Below, one piece after another: positions 44,591-54,076 of a stretch of 64,000 bases of DNA. The first letter of the stretch is position 1. Every line of letters starts with the position of its first letter. The notes under the pieces are model-generated. The model searched no databases and was not told where the DNA came from. It worked only from the letters and a program-made list of their open reading frames with translations. Source of the DNA: Pseudomonas sputi (GTDB lineage: Bacteria > Pseudomonadota > Gammaproteobacteria > Pseudomonadales > Pseudomonadaceae); contig NZ_BQHI01000017.1 of assembly GCF_021603585.1 (NCBI RefSeq), positions 46,171 through 110,170 on the forward strand, written 5' to 3'. The position numbers and the translations under genes were made by a program.

Positions 44591-45817
44591 TTATCGTTTC
44601 GCCAACTCCATAATCATCCGCGACAACAGATAAATCCGCGGCGCCACGCTCTCCACTTCCGCGTATTCCTCCGGCGTGTGAATGTTGCCGCCGACAATCC
44701 CGAATCCGTCCAGCGTCGGCGTGCCCACCCCGGCCGACAGGCTCGCGTCCGCCGCCCCGCCGCTGCCTTCTTCGGTCAACTTGCGGCCGATTTCGCCGTA
44801 AATCCCTTGCGCCATCGCCATCAAGCGATCCGACTCCGCCGTCTGCGGCATCGGTGGCAAGCCACGTTGCAATGAAGTCTTCACTTCGGTATCGGGAATC
44901 AGCTTGTCCTGGGACACCCGCGCCAGATCCTTCTCGATCCGGTCGAACTCTTCCGGCACCGCCGCCCGCACGTCGGCCTTGGCCGTGGCCTGATCCGGGA
45001 TCACGTTGGTGCGGTCGCCGGCCTTGAGCACGGTGAAATTGATAGTGGTTTTCTTGGCTTCGTCGCCGAGTTTGCCCAGTTGCAGGATCTGGTGCGCCGC
45101 CTCCATCGCCGCGTTGCGCCCCAGTTCCGGTGCGACGCCGGCGTGAGCAGCCTTGCCCTTGACCTCGACCAGCGCCGTGGCGCTGCCCTTGCGCCACACC
45201 ACCAGACCATCGGCCGGGCGGCCCGGTTCGAGGTTGAGGGTGACGTCGTGCCGTTTGGCGGTTTTCTTGATCAGGTCGGTGGCGACGTCCGAGCCGGTTT
45301 CTTCGCTGGCATCGAGCAGGAAAGTGATTTGCGCATAGTCCTTGAAGTCGAGGTTCTTCAGAATTTTCAGCGCGTAGATGCCGGCGACGATCCCGCCCTT
45401 GTCATCCATCACCCCCGGCCCGTAGGCGCGGCCGTCCTTGATGTGAAACGGTCGCTCGGCGGCGGAGCCTTCCTTGAACACCGTGTCCATGTGCGCCATC
45501 AGCAGGATTTTTGCCTTGCCGGTGCCTTTGAGCGTGGCGAGCACGTGGTGGGTTTTATCCGGGGTGTTGGGCACCCGTTCGATGGTGGCGCCGAGCTTTT
45601 TCAGCTCATCGATGGCGATGTCGCTGACTTGCTTGAGCCCCGGCTCATAGCCGGAACCGGAGTCGATATTGACCAGCCGCTCAAGCAGTTTCAGGGCTTC
45701 GGGCTTGTATTGCTCGGCGTCGGCCAGCACCTGTTTGTGCGGTTCGGCGAAGACACCGGAGGTGGCAAAAGTGAGGGACAGGCCGGCCAGCAGGGAACGA
45801 GGGAATTTGAACGCCAT
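44591..45817 (-). CDS. M20 glutamate carboxypeptidase (CPG2-like)
   Basis: A 408-aa periplasmic zinc peptidase with signal peptide (ending GVFAE). The dinuclear zinc site is visible: H109 and D111 in LLMAHMDTVF, D138 in GVMDDKGG, E172/E173 in DASEETGS and E in LEPGRPADG. Length, order and signal peptide match Pseudomonas carboxypeptidase G2, which releases C-terminal glutamate from folate-like compounds. It could equally act on dipeptides. Confidence 0.92.
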   Translation of the reverse strand: MAFKFPRSLLAGLSLTFATSGVFAEPHKQVLADAEQYKPEALKLLERLVNIDSGSGYEPGLKQVSDIAIDELKKLGATIERVPNTPDKTHHVLATLKGTGKAKILLMAHMDTVFKEGSAAERPFHIKDGRAYGPGVMDDKGGIVAGIYALKILKNLDFKDYAQITFLLDASEETGSDVATDLIKKTAKRHDVTLNLEPGRPADGLVVWRKGSATALVEVKGKAAHAGVAPELGRNAAMEAAHQILQLGKLGDEAKKTTINFTVLKAGDRTNVIPDQATAKADVRAAVPEEFDRIEKDLARVSQDKLIPDTEVKTSLQRGLPPMPQTAESDRLMAMAQGIYGEIGRKLTEEGSGGAADASLSAGVGTPTLDGFGIVGGNIHTPEEYAEVESVAPRIYLLSRMIMELAKR

Positions 45818-45901
45818 GAATCAATCCTTGTTTCGTGTCGGGTACTGAACCGTACCTGACATCGCCCCATGGCTCTATACCGGATGCGACACCCGTTCCG
45901 C

Positions 45902-46975
45902 TCAGACCGAACCGAGCACTTCTCGTCGTGGCTTGTTATCGCTGCAGCAAATCACCCGGTTACGCCCGCCGGCCTTGGCTTCATACAGTGCCTGATCGGC
46001 GTCATCGAGCCAGCGTGTCGCATCGCTGTGTGCCGGATCGAGCGCCGCCAGACCGATGCTCAGGCTGACTTTCAGCGCCGGGTTCTGTTCGTACACCAGA
46101 AAGGAAAAACGCTCACGCAAGGCTTCCATCGCCTGCGCCGCGTTGAACAGCGGCAAGTCCGGCAGGATCACGCAAAATTCGTCACCGCCGTAGCGCCCCG
46201 CCACATCCGCCATGCGCAGATTCTGCTTGAGCATCTTGCTCAGCTGGCGCAGGACGATATCGCCGGCCACATGACCGTAGGTGTCGTTGATCGCCTTGAA
46301 GTGGTCGATGTCGATCAGCGCAATCGCGGCGCCGGTCTGCTGGCGTTTGCAGCGTTGAAACTCGACTTCCAGTTGATCCTTCCAGGCACCGTGATTGAGC
46401 AGACCGGTGAGGCTGTCGGTGCGGCTCAGGGCCAGCAATTCGCGTTTATGCAGGCCGAGGGTGTAGGCCTGGCGAAAGCAGATCCAGCCCAGCGCCAACG
46501 GATACAGCATCAGCAACGGCAGACAGGCATAGAGTTGTGCCGGCGTGGTCATCGGGACGAACGCGGGGGCAAATACCACCAGCCCGACACCCACGCCCAG
46601 CAGTTGCGACGCCGCCCCGGCCAGCAGAAAACGCAGGCCGCCAATGGCAACGTTGTTCATCGCCATCATCGAAATGGTCGTGGCACTGGGCAAGGGATTG
46701 AAGTGCATGGCGGCGACCCAGAAGCCACCGAGAAAGGCATCGATCAACAGATTGCGGTGCTCGGCGTGGTAGGGAACCCTGGCCCGGCGGGCCCATTGAT
46801 ACGCAAGGTGCGGCCAGACCAGGCCGTTGAACAGCATCAGCGCCCAGACCCAGGCCGGCGGATCGAGTGGATACATTGCGACGCTCACGCACAAAAGCCC
46901 CAGGACCAGCCCGAGGATTCGCGATGTATAGAGCCTCCTGGCCAGTGAAAGTCCCTTTCCTCCCGTTCTTCCCAT
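45902..46975 (-). CDS. MASE2-GGDEF diguanylate cyclase
   Basis: A 357-aa membrane protein with an N-terminal MASE2-like domain of about five transmembrane helices (residues 15-175) and a C-terminal GGDEF domain (about 190-345): RTDSLTGLLNHGAWKDQLE, LIDIDHFKAINDTYGHVAGD and an intact YGGDEF active site. It makes cyclic di-GMP. There is no clear RxxD inhibitory site just before GGDEF. ATG 46975 follows GAGG; a GTG five codons earlier is an alternative. Confidence 0.92.
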   Translation of the reverse strand: MGRTGGKGLSLARRLYTSRILGLVLGLLCVSVAMYPLDPPAWVWALMLFNGLVWPHLAYQWARRARVPYHAEHRNLLIDAFLGGFWVAAMHFNPLPSATTISMMAMNNVAIGGLRFLLAGAASQLLGVGVGLVVFAPAFVPMTTPAQLYACLPLLMLYPLALGWICFRQAYTLGLHKRELLALSRTDSLTGLLNHGAWKDQLEVEFQRCKRQQTGAAIALIDIDHFKAINDTYGHVAGDIVLRQLSKMLKQNLRMADVAGRYGGDEFCVILPDLPLFNAAQAMEALRERFSFLVYEQNPALKVSLSIGLAALDPAHSDATRWLDDADQALYEAKAGGRNRVICCSDNKPRREVLGSV

Positions 46976-47165
46976 AGGGGCCTCGACCACTCGACGGCAC
47001 TGCGCAGACCGCAGACCGGATGTACTTGGAGTCTATCAGTGCAACGTTAAATAGCCATCACCGGCCAGCGGGCCGAATACTCCGTCATCAGCACCACACG
47101 GCGGGCAAATGATTGGCTATACATGAAAGGAAGAAAATGGAAAAAAGGCTCTAAGAAGGAGGCCC

Positions 47166-48620
47166 ATGCAAACCTACCAGGTGTTGATCATCGGCAGCGG
47201 TTTTGGCGGCCAGTGCGCGGCGGTCAATCTGCTCAAGGCCGGTATCGACGACTTTCGCTTGCTGGAACGCCGGGACTTTTTCGGCGGCACCTGGTGCCAG
47301 AACACCTACCCCGGCGCGGCGGTGGATGTGCCGTCGCCGCTGTATTCCCTGTCGTTTGCGCCTTATCGCTGGACCCAGATGTTCGCCGAACAGGCCGAAC
47401 TGCACCGCTACACCGACCATGTGGTCGAGCGCTTCGGCCTGCGTGATCGGGTGGAACTGGAGGCCAACGTCGAGCGCGTCGAATGGGACGACGGAGAAAA
47501 ACGCTGGGCCGTACACACCGGCACCAAAGGCATTTTTTATGCGCAGTTCCTGATCAATGCCACCGGGCCGCTGAGCCAACCGGTTATCCCACACTTCCCC
47601 GGCCAGGATCGCTTTCAGGGCAAGACCTTTCATACGAACAATTGGGATCACGGCTACGACTATCACGGTAAACGCGTGGCGATTGTCGGCAGCGGTGCCA
47701 GTGCGGCTCAGGTGATTCCGGCCATTGCACCGAAGGTCGCCCAGTTGCATGTGTTTCAGCGCACAGCGCATTGGGTGCTGCCCCGGGCCGATCGTACGTT
47801 CGGTCGATTCCAGCGCTGGCTGCTGGGTCTGAAACCGGCCTACAAACTGCTGCGCTGGATGATCTACTGGCAATTCGAAACCCGGGTGATCGCCTTCAAA
47901 TACTCGAAACCGGCGATTCATATGGTGCAGCGCCAGGCCCTGAAGTTTCTCAAACGCCAGGTGACTGACCCCGAGCTGCGGAAAAAACTCACACCGGACT
48001 TCACCATCGGCTGCAAACGGGTATTGGTCTCCAGCACCTATTACCCGGCGCTGACCCGGCCCAACGTCACATTGCACAGCCGCGAACAAGGCATCGCCAG
48101 CCTCGATGAAACCGGCATCGTCACCACGGACGGTCAGCACATCGATGTCGATCTGATCGTCTGGTCGACCGGTTACGACGCCACCGACGGCGTGATTTCC
48201 TACCCGGTCAGCGGAAAAAACGCCGTACAACTGCGCGACGTCTGGGCGCAGTACCCGCGCGCCTACCTCGGCACCAGCCTGCCGGACTTCCCCAATCTGT
48301 TTATCGTCACCGGGCCGAACACCGGCATCGGCCACACCTCGGCGCTGTTCATCATCGAATCGCAGATGAACTACATCCTCGACTGTATCCGCACCGTGCA
48401 GGCCAAAGGTCTGCGCAGCATCGAAGTTCGCCCCGAAGCAGAACGTACCTACACTCAGATGATTCACCGAGAAATGGAGCGCACGGTCTGGAAAACCGGC
48501 GGCTGCCACAGTTGGTATCAAAGCAGGAGCGGTCATGTGATCGCGATGTTCCCCGGCTTCAGTTTCAGCTATCACCGGTTGACCCGGGCGCTGAAACCGG
48601 CCGACCACATTCTGTCTTGA
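47166..48620 (+). CDS. Flavin-containing (Baeyer-Villiger type) monooxygenase
   Basis: 484 aa with two Rossmann motifs (GSGFGG from residue 10; GSGASAAQVIPA mid-protein) and the Baeyer-Villiger fingerprint FQGKTFHTNNWD. It uses NADPH and O2 to insert oxygen into ketones or hydroxylate long-chain substrates (AlmA-like enzymes belong here). A strong AAGGAGG precedes the ATG. The next gene, an alpha/beta hydrolase, follows after 16 nt; together they could oxidise a ketone to an ester and hydrolyse it. Confidence 0.92.
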   Translation: MQTYQVLIIGSGFGGQCAAVNLLKAGIDDFRLLERRDFFGGTWCQNTYPGAAVDVPSPLYSLSFAPYRWTQMFAEQAELHRYTDHVVERFGLRDRVELEANVERVEWDDGEKRWAVHTGTKGIFYAQFLINATGPLSQPVIPHFPGQDRFQGKTFHTNNWDHGYDYHGKRVAIVGSGASAAQVIPAIAPKVAQLHVFQRTAHWVLPRADRTFGRFQRWLLGLKPAYKLLRWMIYWQFETRVIAFKYSKPAIHMVQRQALKFLKRQVTDPELRKKLTPDFTIGCKRVLVSSTYYPALTRPNVTLHSREQGIASLDETGIVTTDGQHIDVDLIVWSTGYDATDGVISYPVSGKNAVQLRDVWAQYPRAYLGTSLPDFPNLFIVTGPNTGIGHTSALFIIESQMNYILDCIRTVQAKGLRSIEVRPEAERTYTQMIHREMERTVWKTGGCHSWYQSRSGHVIAMFPGFSFSYHRLTRALKPADHILS

Positions 48621-48636
48621 ACAAGGAAGACCCACG

Positions 48637-49575
48637 ATGCTTTTGCTGTTTGTCGCCCTCGCGGTTTTCGTGGCCTGGAGCTGGTTGAGTTACCCGGCGG
48701 TCGGCCACTGGCTTTACGATCTGAGCGCGGCCCTGGAGGCCCGGCTGTACCGGTTGCACAAGATTGAAGTGCCGATCGCCGAAATGACCGTGTCGACCTG
48801 GCAAGGCGGGCCTTATGAAGCGTCGAGCAGCATATTGATGCTGCACGGCTACAGTGCCGAAAAGAACCTGTGGCTGCGCTTCGCCCGGCATTTTGTCGGG
48901 CAGTACCGGGTAATCATCCCGGACCTGGCCGGCCACGGCGAAACCGGCTTCAAGGCCGGCGGTGGCTACGATATTCCGGTGCAGGCCAAGCGCATGATCC
49001 AGTTGCTCGACGTCTGCGGGGTCGAGAAAGTCCACGTGATCGGCAACTCCATGGGCGGCTACATCGCTGCGTGGCTGGCGGCGACCTACCCGGACCGCAT
49101 CGCGTCGGTGGCGCTGATTGATCCGGCCGGCGTCACTGCGCCCGAGGCCAGCGACATGGAGCGCCACCTGGCCCGTGGGCACAATCCGTTCCTGATCAAT
49201 TCCCGGGAAGAATTCCGACGCTTCTATGCGATGACCATGGCCTCACCACCGTGGGTGCCCGGTTTGGTGCTTGACGCCATTGCCCAGCGTTACGAACAAA
49301 ACCGCGACGAACTGGAAGAGATTTTCCGGGATTTTCGCGCCAGCCCGCCGATGGAGCCGAAACTGCCGGACATCAAATGCCCGGCGCTGTTGCTCTGGGG
49401 CCGCAAGGACCGGTTGATCGACGTCAGCAGCGTGCCGGTGTGGAGCAAAGGCATCAGCAATCTGCGGGTCGATGTCTGGGAGGGCGTCGGCCATATGCCG
49501 ATGGTTGAACAGCCGTCGAACACAGCACGTCTGTATCGGGAGTTTCTGGGGGAAAACTCGCGTCAGGACAGGTGA
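48637..49575 (+). CDS. Membrane-anchored alpha/beta hydrolase
   Basis: 312 aa: an N-terminal hydrophobic anchor (LLLFVALAVFVAWSWLSY), then a lipase-like hydrolase with HGYSAEKNLW, nucleophile S138 in GNSMGG, acid D in GRKDRLID and His in GVGHMPM. It resembles the P. aeruginosa PA2949 esterase. AAGGAAG lies before the ATG. Co-transcription with the monooxygenase is likely. Confidence 0.9.
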   Translation: MLLLFVALAVFVAWSWLSYPAVGHWLYDLSAALEARLYRLHKIEVPIAEMTVSTWQGGPYEASSSILMLHGYSAEKNLWLRFARHFVGQYRVIIPDLAGHGETGFKAGGGYDIPVQAKRMIQLLDVCGVEKVHVIGNSMGGYIAAWLAATYPDRIASVALIDPAGVTAPEASDMERHLARGHNPFLINSREEFRRFYAMTMASPPWVPGLVLDAIAQRYEQNRDELEEIFRDFRASPPMEPKLPDIKCPALLLWGRKDRLIDVSSVPVWSKGISNLRVDVWEGVGHMPMVEQPSNTARLYREFLGENSRQDR

Positions 49576-49599
49576 ACGGTCAGTCGTTGGCAGAATGAA

Positions 49600-49655
49600 G
49601 TTCGTAGGATTCTTCGTTTGCCCGCGTCAGCGAAGGCTGCGATCTTTTCCGACAT
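49600..49655. repeat. REP-like remnant (GCGTCAGCGAAGGCTGCGATC)
   Basis: The stretch GCGTCAGCGAAGGCTGCGA at about 49624-49643 resembles the core of common Pseudomonas extragenic repeats (the GATCGCAGCCTTCG type read on the other strand). It sits between the hydrolase and hglS. Only one arm is well preserved. Confidence 0.45.
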
Positions 49656-49686
49656 CCTTAACGTAACCGTGCCAGGAATTTTTTTC

Positions 49687-51072
49687 ATGACCGTGCAGCC
49701 TTTCGTCAGTCCCGACCTGATCCGTCAACGCTTCTCCCAAGCGATGTCCGACATGTACCGCGAAGAAGTGCCGCTGTACGGCGCGTTGATGGAATTGGTG
49801 GAACAGACCAACCGCGACGTGCTGGCACGCGAGCCGCAAATCGCCAGTCAACTGCACAGCACTGGTGAAATCGAGCGGCTGGACATGGAGCGCCACGGCG
49901 CCATCCGCGTCGGCACCGCCACCGAACTCGCCACCCTCGCCCGCCTGTTTGCGGTAATGGGCATGCAACCGGTGGGCTATTACGACCTGACACCTGCCGG
50001 GGTGCCGGTGCATTCCACGGCGTTTCGTGCGGTGCATGAAGATGCGCTGCAGGTCAGCCCGTTCCGGGTGTTCACTTCCTTGCTGCGACTGGAATTGATT
50101 GAAGACCCCGAGCTGCGGGCCTTCGCGCATTCGGTGCTGGATCAGCGTTCGATCTTCACACCTTCGGCGCTAAGGCTGATCGAACAGGCCGAATCGGCTG
50201 GCGGCCTGAATGATTCCGAGGCCGGGGAATTTGTCCTGCAAGCGCTGGAGACGTTTCGCTGGCACCACAGCGCCACCGTCACCGCCGCGCAATACCAGAA
50301 CCTCAGCGCTCAGCATCGCTTGATCGCCGATGTCGTGGCGTTCAAGGGACCGCACATCAACCACCTGACCCCGCGCACGCTGGACATCGACATCGTCCAG
50401 GCGCAGATGCCGCTGCGTGGCATCACGCCCAAAGCGGTGATCGAAGGCCCTCCGCGCCGGCAGCATCCGATCCTGTTGCGTCAGACCAGTTTCAAGGCGC
50501 TGGACGAGCCGATCGCCTTCACCGACCAGACGCAAACCCGCGGCAGCCACAGCGCCCGCTTCGGCGAAATCGAACAACGTGGCGCAGCGCTGACCCCCAA
50601 GGGCCGTGCGTTGTACGACCGACTGCTGAACGCGGCACGCGATGAACTGGGCGATTTCCCCAACGAAGCCAACGCCTCACGTTACAACGCGCTGATGACC
50701 CAGCACTTCAGCGAATTCCCTGACAGCCTCGAGGGCATGCGCGAGCAGGAACTGGCGTATTTCCGTTATGTCCTGACAGATAAGGGGCTGGCGGCGAGTC
50801 GTCCCGCTGATGCTTCGCTGCAAGGGTTATTACGCGACGGCTATGTGAAAGCCGAACCGTTGGTGTACGAAGATTTCCTGCCCGTCAGTGCGGCAGGGAT
50901 TTTTCAGTCGAACCTGGGGGATGCGGCGCAGACGCACTATGGCGAGCATTCCAATCGACAGGCGTTCGAGTTGGCCTTGGGGCGTTCGACCATTGATGAG
51001 TTGGGCCTGTATGCCGAAACCCAGCAACGCTCGATCGAGGAATGCCTCACTGCAATTACCCGATCCGCGTGA
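49687..51072 (+). CDS. hglS: 2-oxoadipate dioxygenase/decarboxylase (HglS, DUF1338)
   Basis: 461 aa. The iron-binding and substrate residues known from P. putida HglS fall at identical positions: H70 and R74 in ERHGAIRVG, H226 in GPHINHLTPR and E294 in ARFGEIEQRG. The enzyme converts 2-oxoadipate to 2-hydroxyglutarate in D-lysine catabolism. ATG 49687 gives this numbering; an upstream frame extension is not homologous. It is monocistronic, and the T6SS island begins immediately downstream. Confidence 0.95.
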   Translation: MTVQPFVSPDLIRQRFSQAMSDMYREEVPLYGALMELVEQTNRDVLAREPQIASQLHSTGEIERLDMERHGAIRVGTATELATLARLFAVMGMQPVGYYDLTPAGVPVHSTAFRAVHEDALQVSPFRVFTSLLRLELIEDPELRAFAHSVLDQRSIFTPSALRLIEQAESAGGLNDSEAGEFVLQALETFRWHHSATVTAAQYQNLSAQHRLIADVVAFKGPHINHLTPRTLDIDIVQAQMPLRGITPKAVIEGPPRRQHPILLRQTSFKALDEPIAFTDQTQTRGSHSARFGEIEQRGAALTPKGRALYDRLLNAARDELGDFPNEANASRYNALMTQHFSEFPDSLEGMREQELAYFRYVLTDKGLAASRPADASLQGLLRDGYVKAEPLVYEDFLPVSAAGIFQSNLGDAAQTHYGEHSNRQAFELALGRSTIDELGLYAETQQRSIEECLTAITRSA

Positions 51073-51386
51073 AAAGCGGCGATTGGCCATACTGCGCAAG
51101 AAGTTGCGCACTTGTTTTGTAAAAAAGCTCACCGATTCCACTGGAGGCCATGTGTTTCAAGGGCTCCAGCCAAGTGCGCAAGAAGTTGCGCAGTACTGCG
51201 CAACTTCTTGCGCACTTCGAGCTACCGAGCTGATCAAAAAACGCTCAAAGCCGCGAGCCAGAGTGGTCAAGTCCCCGGCTCCCGGGGACGTGGCAAAAGC
51301 TGGCACGCTCCTTGATAACAGTCAGGTACCCACCGGGCGATTTCGCCTCCCGGGCACCCTAACTTTATCCGCAAGGAGCACCTCCC
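51073..51386. other. Intergenic palindrome-rich region upstream of hcp
   Basis: 314 bp without a gene. It contains a 23-bp dyad-bearing copy (51091-51113), a CTGGAG...CTCCAG hairpin (51141-51169) and a 46-bp perfect palindrome (51172-51217), then the hcp leader with an AAGGAG ribosome-binding site near 51374. It marks the left edge of the T6SS island. Confidence 0.8.
51172..51217. repeat. 46-bp perfect palindrome built from TGCGCAAGAAGTTGCGCA units
   Basis: Two 23-nt arms (51172-51194 and 51195-51217) are exact reverse complements with no spacer. Each arm carries the 18-nt imperfect dyad TGCGCAAGAAGTTGCGCA. A third copy of the arm, in the orientation of the right arm's complement, lies at 51091-51113. 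Uninterrupted palindromes of this length are rare because they are unstable. Confidence 0.9.
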
Positions 51387-51902
51387 ATGGCAACACCAGC
51401 GTACATGTCGGTTACCGGCGAAAAACAAGGCCTGATCACTGCCGGCGCCTTCACCGCCGACTCCGTTGGCAACACCTACCAGGAAGGTCACGAAGACCAG
51501 GTCATGGTTCAGGCGTTCAGCCACGACGTGATCATCCCGCGTGACCCGCAATCCGGTCAGCCAACCGGTCAGCGCGTTCACAAGCCAGTGATCATCACCA
51601 AGGTCTACGACAAGGCTTCGCCACTGCTGCAAGCTGCTCTGACCTCCGGCGAGCGCATGAGCGAAATCGTTATCCAGTGGTACCGCACTTCGGCTCAAGG
51701 TACCCAAGAGCACTACTACACCACCAAACTGGAAGACGCGATCATCGTCGCCATCAACAACAAAATGCACAACTGCCAGGATCCAGGCAACTCGCACTTC
51801 ACCCACCTGGAAGAAGTGCAGTTCACCTACCGCAAAATCACCTGGACCCACGAAGTATCCGGTACTTCGGGTTCCGATGACTGGCGTGCTCCAGTCGTTT
51901 AA
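51387..51902 (+). CDS. hcp: T6SS tube protein Hcp
   Basis: A 171-aa Hcp (TssD), the hexameric ring forming the inner tube of the type VI secretion system. Typical segments are YMSVTGEKQGLITAG, EDQVMVQAFSHDVIIPRDPQSGQPTGQRVHKP and EVQFTYRKITWTHE. It heads an orphan cluster with vgrG, a chaperone and an RHS effector; no tss structural genes are here, so the apparatus is encoded elsewhere. Confidence 0.96.
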   Translation: MATPAYMSVTGEKQGLITAGAFTADSVGNTYQEGHEDQVMVQAFSHDVIIPRDPQSGQPTGQRVHKPVIITKVYDKASPLLQAALTSGERMSEIVIQWYRTSAQGTQEHYYTTKLEDAIIVAINNKMHNCQDPGNSHFTHLEEVQFTYRKITWTHEVSGTSGSDDWRAPVV

Positions 51903-52033
51903 TTACGGCTGATCGTTACAAGCATCGGCCAGCTCTGCTGGTCGATGTTGTTTACGCCCCTCCAGAATTTCGCGTACGTTGACCCGCTTTGCGGGCGTCG
52001 ACGAGCGCCGCTGTACAGCACGAGGAACAAGGG

Positions 52034-54076
52034 ATGTTCGCGCCGGCCAATGAAACCCACTTTGCCCTGACCATCGAAGGTCTTTCCGCCGACTTTCAGG
52101 TGTTTACCCTGACCGGCCGGGAAGCCATCAGCCAGCCTTTTGTGTTCGAGGTGGAGCTGGTCAGTGAGCAGCCGTCGCTGGACCTCGAAACCCTGCTGCA
52201 CAAACCGGCCTTCCTGCAACTGTCGCCCGACGGCAGCGGCATCCACGGCCTGATCTACCGCGCCGCGCAAGGCGATTCCGGCAAGCGCCTGACGCGCTAC
52301 TCCGTGACCCTGCGCCCGCAACTGGCGTACCTGGCGCACCGGATCAACCAGCGGATCTTCCAGAACCTCAGCGTGCCGAAAATCATCGGCAAGGTCCTCG
52401 AAGAACACGGCATCCAGGGCAACGCCTACGCCTTCCAGACCGGTTCGATCTACCCTGATCGCATTTACTGCGTGCAGTACGACGAATCGGACCTGCATTT
52501 CATCCAGCGCCTGTGCGAAGAAGAAGGCATTCACTACCACTTCCAGCACAGCGCCACGGGCCACAAACTGGTGTTCGGCGATGACCAGACGGTGTTCAAG
52601 AAACTGGCGCCGGTGGCCTATCAACAGGACTACGGCATGGTCGCCAGCGACCCGGTGATCAAGCGCTTCGACCTGCGTCTGGAAACCCGCACCAGCCGCA
52701 CCACCCGCCGCGACTACGACTTCGAAAAACCCCGAATCACCCTCGAAAGCGAAAACCGTGGCGATGCCCTGCCCGACCTCGAGGACTACGACTACCCGGG
52801 CCGTTTCGTCGACCGCGAGCGCGGCAAACACCTGGCCAAACGCGCCCTCGAACGCCATCGCAGCGACTTCCAGCTCGCCGAAGGCAAGAGCGACCAACCT
52901 CTGCTGGTCAGCGGCCATTTCCTCGCGCTGAAAGAACACCCGAAAGCCAAGTGGAATGACCTGTGGCTGCTCACCGAAGTCCACCACGAAGGCAAACAGC
53001 CGCAGGTGCTGGAAGAGTCGGTCACCAGCGACACCACCGCGCTCAAAGACGATTTCCATCAGGGCTACCGCAACCGCTTCCAGGCCACCCCGTGGGACGT
53101 GCCGAACCGTCCGCCCCTGCGCCACCCGAAACCGCGCATCCTCGGCAGCCAGAGCGCCGTGGTCACCGGGCCGAAAGGCGAAGAAATCCACTGCGACGAA
53201 TACGGCCGCGTCAAAGTCCAGTTCCACTGGGACCGTGAAGGCCAGGCCGACGACAAGACCAGCTGCTGGCTGCGCGTCTCCAGCGCCTGGGCCGGCGCCC
53301 AATACGGCGGCATCGCCATCCCGCGTATCGGCATGGAAGTGCTGGTGACCTTCCTCGAAGGCGACCCCGACCAGCCGCTGATCAGCGGCTGCCTGTACCA
53401 CAAGGAAAACACCGTCCCCTACGCCCTGCCGGCGAACAAGACCCGCACCACCTTCAAGACCCTGAGCTCGATGGGCGGCGGCGGCTTCAACGAACTGCGC
53501 ATCGAAGACAAGAAAGGCCAGGAACAGATCTTCCTCCACGCCCAGCGCGACTGGGACGAGAACATCGAACACGACCAGAAAATCCGCGTCGGCAACGAAC
53601 GCCACGACGTCGTGGAAAAAAACAGCTACACGGAATTCAAGGCCGAAGAACACCACACGGTTTATGAAGACCGCAAAGTCGAAGCACGGGCCAACGACCA
53701 CCTGACCGTGGGCGTGAACCAGCACATCAAGATCGGTACCGGGCAATTCATCGACGCCGGCCAGGAAATTCACCTGAGCAGCGGGATGAAGGTGGTGCTG
53801 GAGGCCGGGGCCGAACTGACGCTGGTCGGCGGTGGCAGCTTCATCAAGATCGATGGCGGCGGCGTGACCATGAGCGGGCCGGCGATCAACATCAACTCCG
53901 GCGGCGGACCGGGCAGCGGCACGGGTGCCGCCCCGTTGATGCCAGGTGTGCTGAAACAAGCAGATGCCGACAAGGCGGGCTCCGTGCTGACCCCGGCGCA
54001 AATCAACACCCTCAAACGTAATGCACCGTTCTGCGAAGAGTGCGAAAAATGCAAGGCAGGTGCCTGTGCCATCTAA
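52034..54076 (+). CDS. vgrG: T6SS spike protein VgrG
   Basis: A 680-aa spike trimer subunit. The gp27-like base is at about 1-390 (TLTGREAISQPFVFEVELVSE), the OB-fold/gp5 neck includes DEYGRVKVQFHWDREG and SAWAGAQYGG, and a beta-helix repeat region follows. The C-terminus is a short Cys-rich tail with four Cys (FCEECEKCKAGACAI), unusual for VgrG. It overlaps the DUF4123 gene, consistent with effector loading on this spike. ATG 52034 has an AAGGG upstream; a longer frame opens earlier. Confidence 0.93.
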   Translation: MFAPANETHFALTIEGLSADFQVFTLTGREAISQPFVFEVELVSEQPSLDLETLLHKPAFLQLSPDGSGIHGLIYRAAQGDSGKRLTRYSVTLRPQLAYLAHRINQRIFQNLSVPKIIGKVLEEHGIQGNAYAFQTGSIYPDRIYCVQYDESDLHFIQRLCEEEGIHYHFQHSATGHKLVFGDDQTVFKKLAPVAYQQDYGMVASDPVIKRFDLRLETRTSRTTRRDYDFEKPRITLESENRGDALPDLEDYDYPGRFVDRERGKHLAKRALERHRSDFQLAEGKSDQPLLVSGHFLALKEHPKAKWNDLWLLTEVHHEGKQPQVLEESVTSDTTALKDDFHQGYRNRFQATPWDVPNRPPLRHPKPRILGSQSAVVTGPKGEEIHCDEYGRVKVQFHWDREGQADDKTSCWLRVSSAWAGAQYGGIAIPRIGMEVLVTFLEGDPDQPLISGCLYHKENTVPYALPANKTRTTFKTLSSMGGGGFNELRIEDKKGQEQIFLHAQRDWDENIEHDQKIRVGNERHDVVEKNSYTEFKAEEHHTVYEDRKVEARANDHLTVGVNQHIKIGTGQFIDAGQEIHLSSGMKVVLEAGAELTLVGGGSFIKIDGGGVTMSGPAININSGGGPGSGTGAAPLMPGVLKQADADKAGSVLTPAQINTLKRNAPFCEECEKCKAGACAI

